Shown here piece after piece: positions 61,916 to 64,000 of a DNA stretch of 64,000 bases; position 1 is the stretch's first letter, and each line of letters starts with the position of its first letter. Where the stretch lies: positions 310,001-374,000 of the forward strand of contig NZ_JAKZLA010000001.1 in assembly GCF_022808775.1 (NCBI RefSeq). Reading direction: 5' to 3'. Under the pieces are notes generated by a model. That model ran no database searches. It had not been told where the DNA came from and was given only the letters and a program-made list of their open reading frames with translations. Both the position numbers and the translations under genes were made by a program. This DNA is from Geothrix terrae. Its GTDB lineage: Bacteria; Acidobacteriota; Holophagae; Holophagales; Holophagaceae.

Positions 61916-62710
61916 ATGAGTCTTCTGTTGGCCGTCGATGTGGGCAACACCAACGTGGTGTTGGGGATCTACGATCTGTCAAAGGGGCCTGACTCTCCGC
62001 TGGTCTGCTCCTGGCGTCTGGCCACGAGCCGCGAGCGCACGGTGGACGAGTACGGCGTGTCCGCCCTGGCCCTCATGCGCCACCAGGGCATCGAGGCCCG
62101 CCAGATCAAGCACGTGGCCATCTCCTGCGTGGTGCCGCCCCTGCACCCCATCCTCATGAGCCTGTCCTCGGTTTACTTCGGGGTGGACGCCTTCTACGTG
62201 GAGCCGGGGGTGAAGACCGGCGTGAAGGTCCTCATCGACAACCCCGCGGAGCTGGGCGCCGACCGGCTGGTGAACGCAGTGGCGGCCATCGAGGCCTACG
62301 GGGCGCCGGTCATCGTCGTGGACTTTGGCACCGCCACCACCTTCGATGTGGTGAACGCCAAGCGGGAATACCTGGGCGGCCTCATCTGCCCCGGCCTGAA
62401 GATCAGCGCCGACGCGCTCTTCCAGCGGGCCAGCCGCCTGCCCCGGGTGGAGGTGGCCGAGCCCGACCGGCTGGTGGGCCGAAACACCGTCCAGGCCATG
62501 CAGGCCGGCATCTTCTACGGCTACGTGGGCATGGTGGATGGCATCCTGGACCGTCTGCTGGCCGAGTGCCCGGAGGCCAAGGTGGTGTCCACGGGCGGGC
62601 TGGCGAAGGTGATCGGGCCCCATACCCAGCACATCCGCCTGGAGGCGCCCGACCTCACCCTGGATGGCCTGCGCATCCTCTGGCTCCGCAACCAGGGCAG
62701 CCGGAAGTAG
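61916..62710 (+). CDS. coaX: Type III pantothenate kinase
   Basis: The 264-residue kinase has LLAVDVGNTNVVLGIYD at the start, GADRLVNAVAA (about 118-128), VDFGTATTFDVV (about 140-151) and GGLICPGLKIS, all CoaX-typical. It phosphorylates pantothenate in CoA synthesis; type III forms use no feedback by CoA. It is divergent from tryptophanase with 108 bases between starts and is followed by birA after one base. The CoaX/BirA pairing is common across bacteria. Confidence 0.96.
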   Translation: MSLLLAVDVGNTNVVLGIYDLSKGPDSPLVCSWRLATSRERTVDEYGVSALALMRHQGIEARQIKHVAISCVVPPLHPILMSLSSVYFGVDAFYVEPGVKTGVKVLIDNPAELGADRLVNAVAAIEAYGAPVIVVDFGTATTFDVVNAKREYLGGLICPGLKISADALFQRASRLPRVEVAEPDRLVGRNTVQAMQAGIFYGYVGMVDGILDRLLAECPEAKVVSTGGLAKVIGPHTQHIRLEAPDLTLDGLRILWLRNQGSRK

Positions 62711-62711
62711 C

Positions 62712-63392
62712 GTGGACCTGCCCCTGATCCACCTGGCCTCGGTGGATTCCACCCAGGCCTTTCTCCGGCGGCACCCCCACCTGGGTTTCTGCGCCGTGCT
62801 GGCGGACCGCCAGACCGAAGGCCGGGGTCGCCAGGGCAACCGCTGGGAAAGCGCCGCGGGAGCAGGGCTCTGGCTGTCCGTTGTGCTGCCCGCGTCCTCA
62901 GGCGTTGCACCGGGCCTGGTGCTCCAGCGCGCGATGACCGCCGCTGCGCAGGTGCTGGATCCCGAAGGCAGGATTCTGGGCCTGAAGTGGCCCAATGACC
63001 TCGTGGCCTGGAAGGCGGGCAGGCTGGTGAAGGTGGGCGGCATTCTCGGCGAGCAGGTGGGCGCCCGTCTCATCCTGGGCATGGGCGTGAACCTGACATC
63101 TGCCCCCGAAATCTCTGACCGCGCCGTTCCCCCTGCCTGTCTGCAGGACCTGGGACTGGAATTCCCATCCATCGAAGTCTTGGCAATTCATATCATCAAT
63201 TCATGGCGTAATTTAACGCAAAATATTCAACCGCCTTTCCGTTGGCCTGAGACGGGGACCCCCATCCGCTGGGAGGACGGGCAGGGCACGTGCCTGGGCT
63301 GGGAGCCGGACGGCCGCCTGAAGGTGGCCACGGCGGAGGGCATCCGACGCCTCAGCGCCGGTGAGGTCACCGGGTTGGGACAGGGCGGTTGA
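62712..63392 (+). CDS. birA: Biotin--[acetyl-CoA-carboxylase] ligase, without repressor domain
   Basis: The 226-residue protein has the ligase motif TEGRGRQGNRWES (about 36-48), LKWPNDLVAW (about 93-102), KVGGILGE and GMGVNL. It lacks the N-terminal HTH of bifunctional BirA. GTG 62712 is chosen, with the start of the domain at once after it. Codons at 63180-63240 (IHIINSWRNLTQNIQ) are markedly AT-rich compared with the rest of the window. It attaches biotin to the carboxyl carrier protein. Confidence 0.93.
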   Translation: MDLPLIHLASVDSTQAFLRRHPHLGFCAVLADRQTEGRGRQGNRWESAAGAGLWLSVVLPASSGVAPGLVLQRAMTAAAQVLDPEGRILGLKWPNDLVAWKAGRLVKVGGILGEQVGARLILGMGVNLTSAPEISDRAVPPACLQDLGLEFPSIEVLAIHIINSWRNLTQNIQPPFRWPETGTPIRWEDGQGTCLGWEPDGRLKVATAEGIRRLSAGEVTGLGQGG

Positions 63393-63512
63393 TCGACGGA
63401 AGAGGCCGGGAGCCTGGTTTCGAACTCTGGTGTCCGAATTCTGCTTGAGCATTGTGTCGTTCGAGCGCACTGTTTGATGGGTTTTTCCGGATCCATCAAG
63501 GAGATGCGCGCC

Positions 63513-64000
63513 ATGAGCGGTTCCCATCAGGATTCCACCCCCCTTTCCCCCCGCTGGCGTCAGGCCGTCATCCTCGTGATGATCTTCGGTTTCAGCCTGC
63601 TGATCTGGGTCACGGCCAAGACCTACGCCGGCGCGCCACCGATTCCAGCGCGCGTCGTGGGGGAGGCGGGCCAGGTCCTCTTCACGGGGGAGGACATCAA
63701 GGACGGCCAAGAGGTCTTCCTGAAATACGGTCTCATGGAGCACGGAACCCTCTGGGGCCATGGCGCCTACCTGGGGCCCGACTACACGGCCGAGTACCTG
63801 CACCGGCAAGCGGAGATCGGGCGGGATGTCCTGGCCCAGGCCCGGTACGGCCGGCCCTTCAAGGATCTGAGTGAGGGGCAGGCCCTGGAGATCGGCGCCC
63901 TGCTGGCCTCGCAGACCAAGCAGAACCGCTACGATCCGGGCACGGACTCCCTCCGCTTCACAGAGCTGGAGGTCGCGGCCTACCGCACGCAGATCGGCGA
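63513..64000 (+). CDS. Quinol-type nitric oxide reductase (NorZ/qNor), N-terminal part
   Basis: The gene is cut by the right edge after about 162 codons. The visible part has the first TM helix (QAVILVMIFGFSLLIWVTA, about 17-35). The periplasmic cytochrome-c-like segment of qNor follows: VLFTGEDIKDGQEVFLKYGLMEHGTLWGHGAYLGPDYTAEYLHRQA region at about 56-105, without heme CxxCH. This segment is shared by single-subunit qNor proteins, which reduce NO to N2O with quinol. AAGGAG ends 9 bases before ATG 63513. The 120-base upstream region shows no clear sigma-54 or NsrR site. Confidence 0.9.
   Translation, partial: MSGSHQDSTPLSPRWRQAVILVMIFGFSLLIWVTAKTYAGAPPIPARVVGEAGQVLFTGEDIKDGQEVFLKYGLMEHGTLWGHGAYLGPDYTAEYLHRQAEIGRDVLAQARYGRPFKDLSEGQALEIGALLASQTKQNRYDPGTDSLRFTELEVAAYRTQIG

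Noticed and set aside
63393..63512. Sigma-54/NorR-type promoter before the NO reductase gene
   Set aside because: GG and GC pairs occur but with spacing of 12 rather than 10, so the -24/-12 pattern does not fit.

Overview
This is a 64 kb piece of a GC-rich, Gram-negative bacterial chromosome carrying mostly housekeeping and accessory metabolic genes, densely packed with many 1- to 4-base stop/start overlaps. LptD, KdsB and a GmhB-type phosphatase show an outer membrane with LPS. A fused malic enzyme, a tryptophanase, a quinol-type NO reductase and a six-helix MCP beside CheA would suit an Acidobacteriota member of the Holophaga/Geothrix type. That placement is an inference from gene content only. 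I see no CRISPR array, prophage, insertion sequence or rRNA.

Left part (1-20.6 kb): rarA (cut by the left edge), a Gly-rich repeat protein, an AlaX-type editing protein, a membrane-anchored hydrolase and a NifS-like desulfurase come first. A predicted beta-propeller protein follows, with a C11 tract in front of it. Next are a YheT-like hydrolase, malic enzyme, a DUF302 protein and a small protein that aligns without gaps to photoactive yellow protein (PYP) around the chromophore pocket. A minus-strand operon encodes a PDZ/multi-TM/SpoIIE phosphatase, a coiled-coil membrane protein and a SirB1-like protein. An SDR gene leads into queE, whose 5' end is present twice.

Phosphate island (21.9-30.2 kb): pstSCAB-phoU-phoB on the minus strand, phoR convergent to phoB, and a Pit transporter with its DUF47 partner. 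Two direct repeats with 11-bp periodicity lie upstream of pstS and of the DUF47 gene and look like PhoB sites, which would tie both uptake systems to the same two-component system.

Middle (30.4-49.6 kb): RNase E/G, a ZIP transporter and LptD are on the plus strand; kdsB-trxB-alr are on the minus strand. A signalling block follows: CheA, CheW, then fabH and rsmD, then an MCP, a histidine kinase and a REC-GAF protein whose kinase-like C-terminus has lost its phospho-accepting histidine.

Right part (48.9-64 kb): an isolated CoA-transferase A subunit, gmhB-sfsA, gcvT-gcvH, a LysM lytic transglycosylase, tRNA-Ala(GGC), an ABC-F protein, an SDR, a ClC-family protein, an aldehyde dehydrogenase, tryptophanase, coaX-birA and the start of a qNor-type nitric oxide reductase. 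Three gene borders carry a heptamer-based repeat (AGCTATC / GATAGCT).

The most interesting items are the PYP-like protein with a cysteine-rich zinc-ribbon-like head, the double queE start separated by a palindrome and hairpin, the pseudokinase response regulator in the CheA/MCP block, and the dispersed heptamer repeats.
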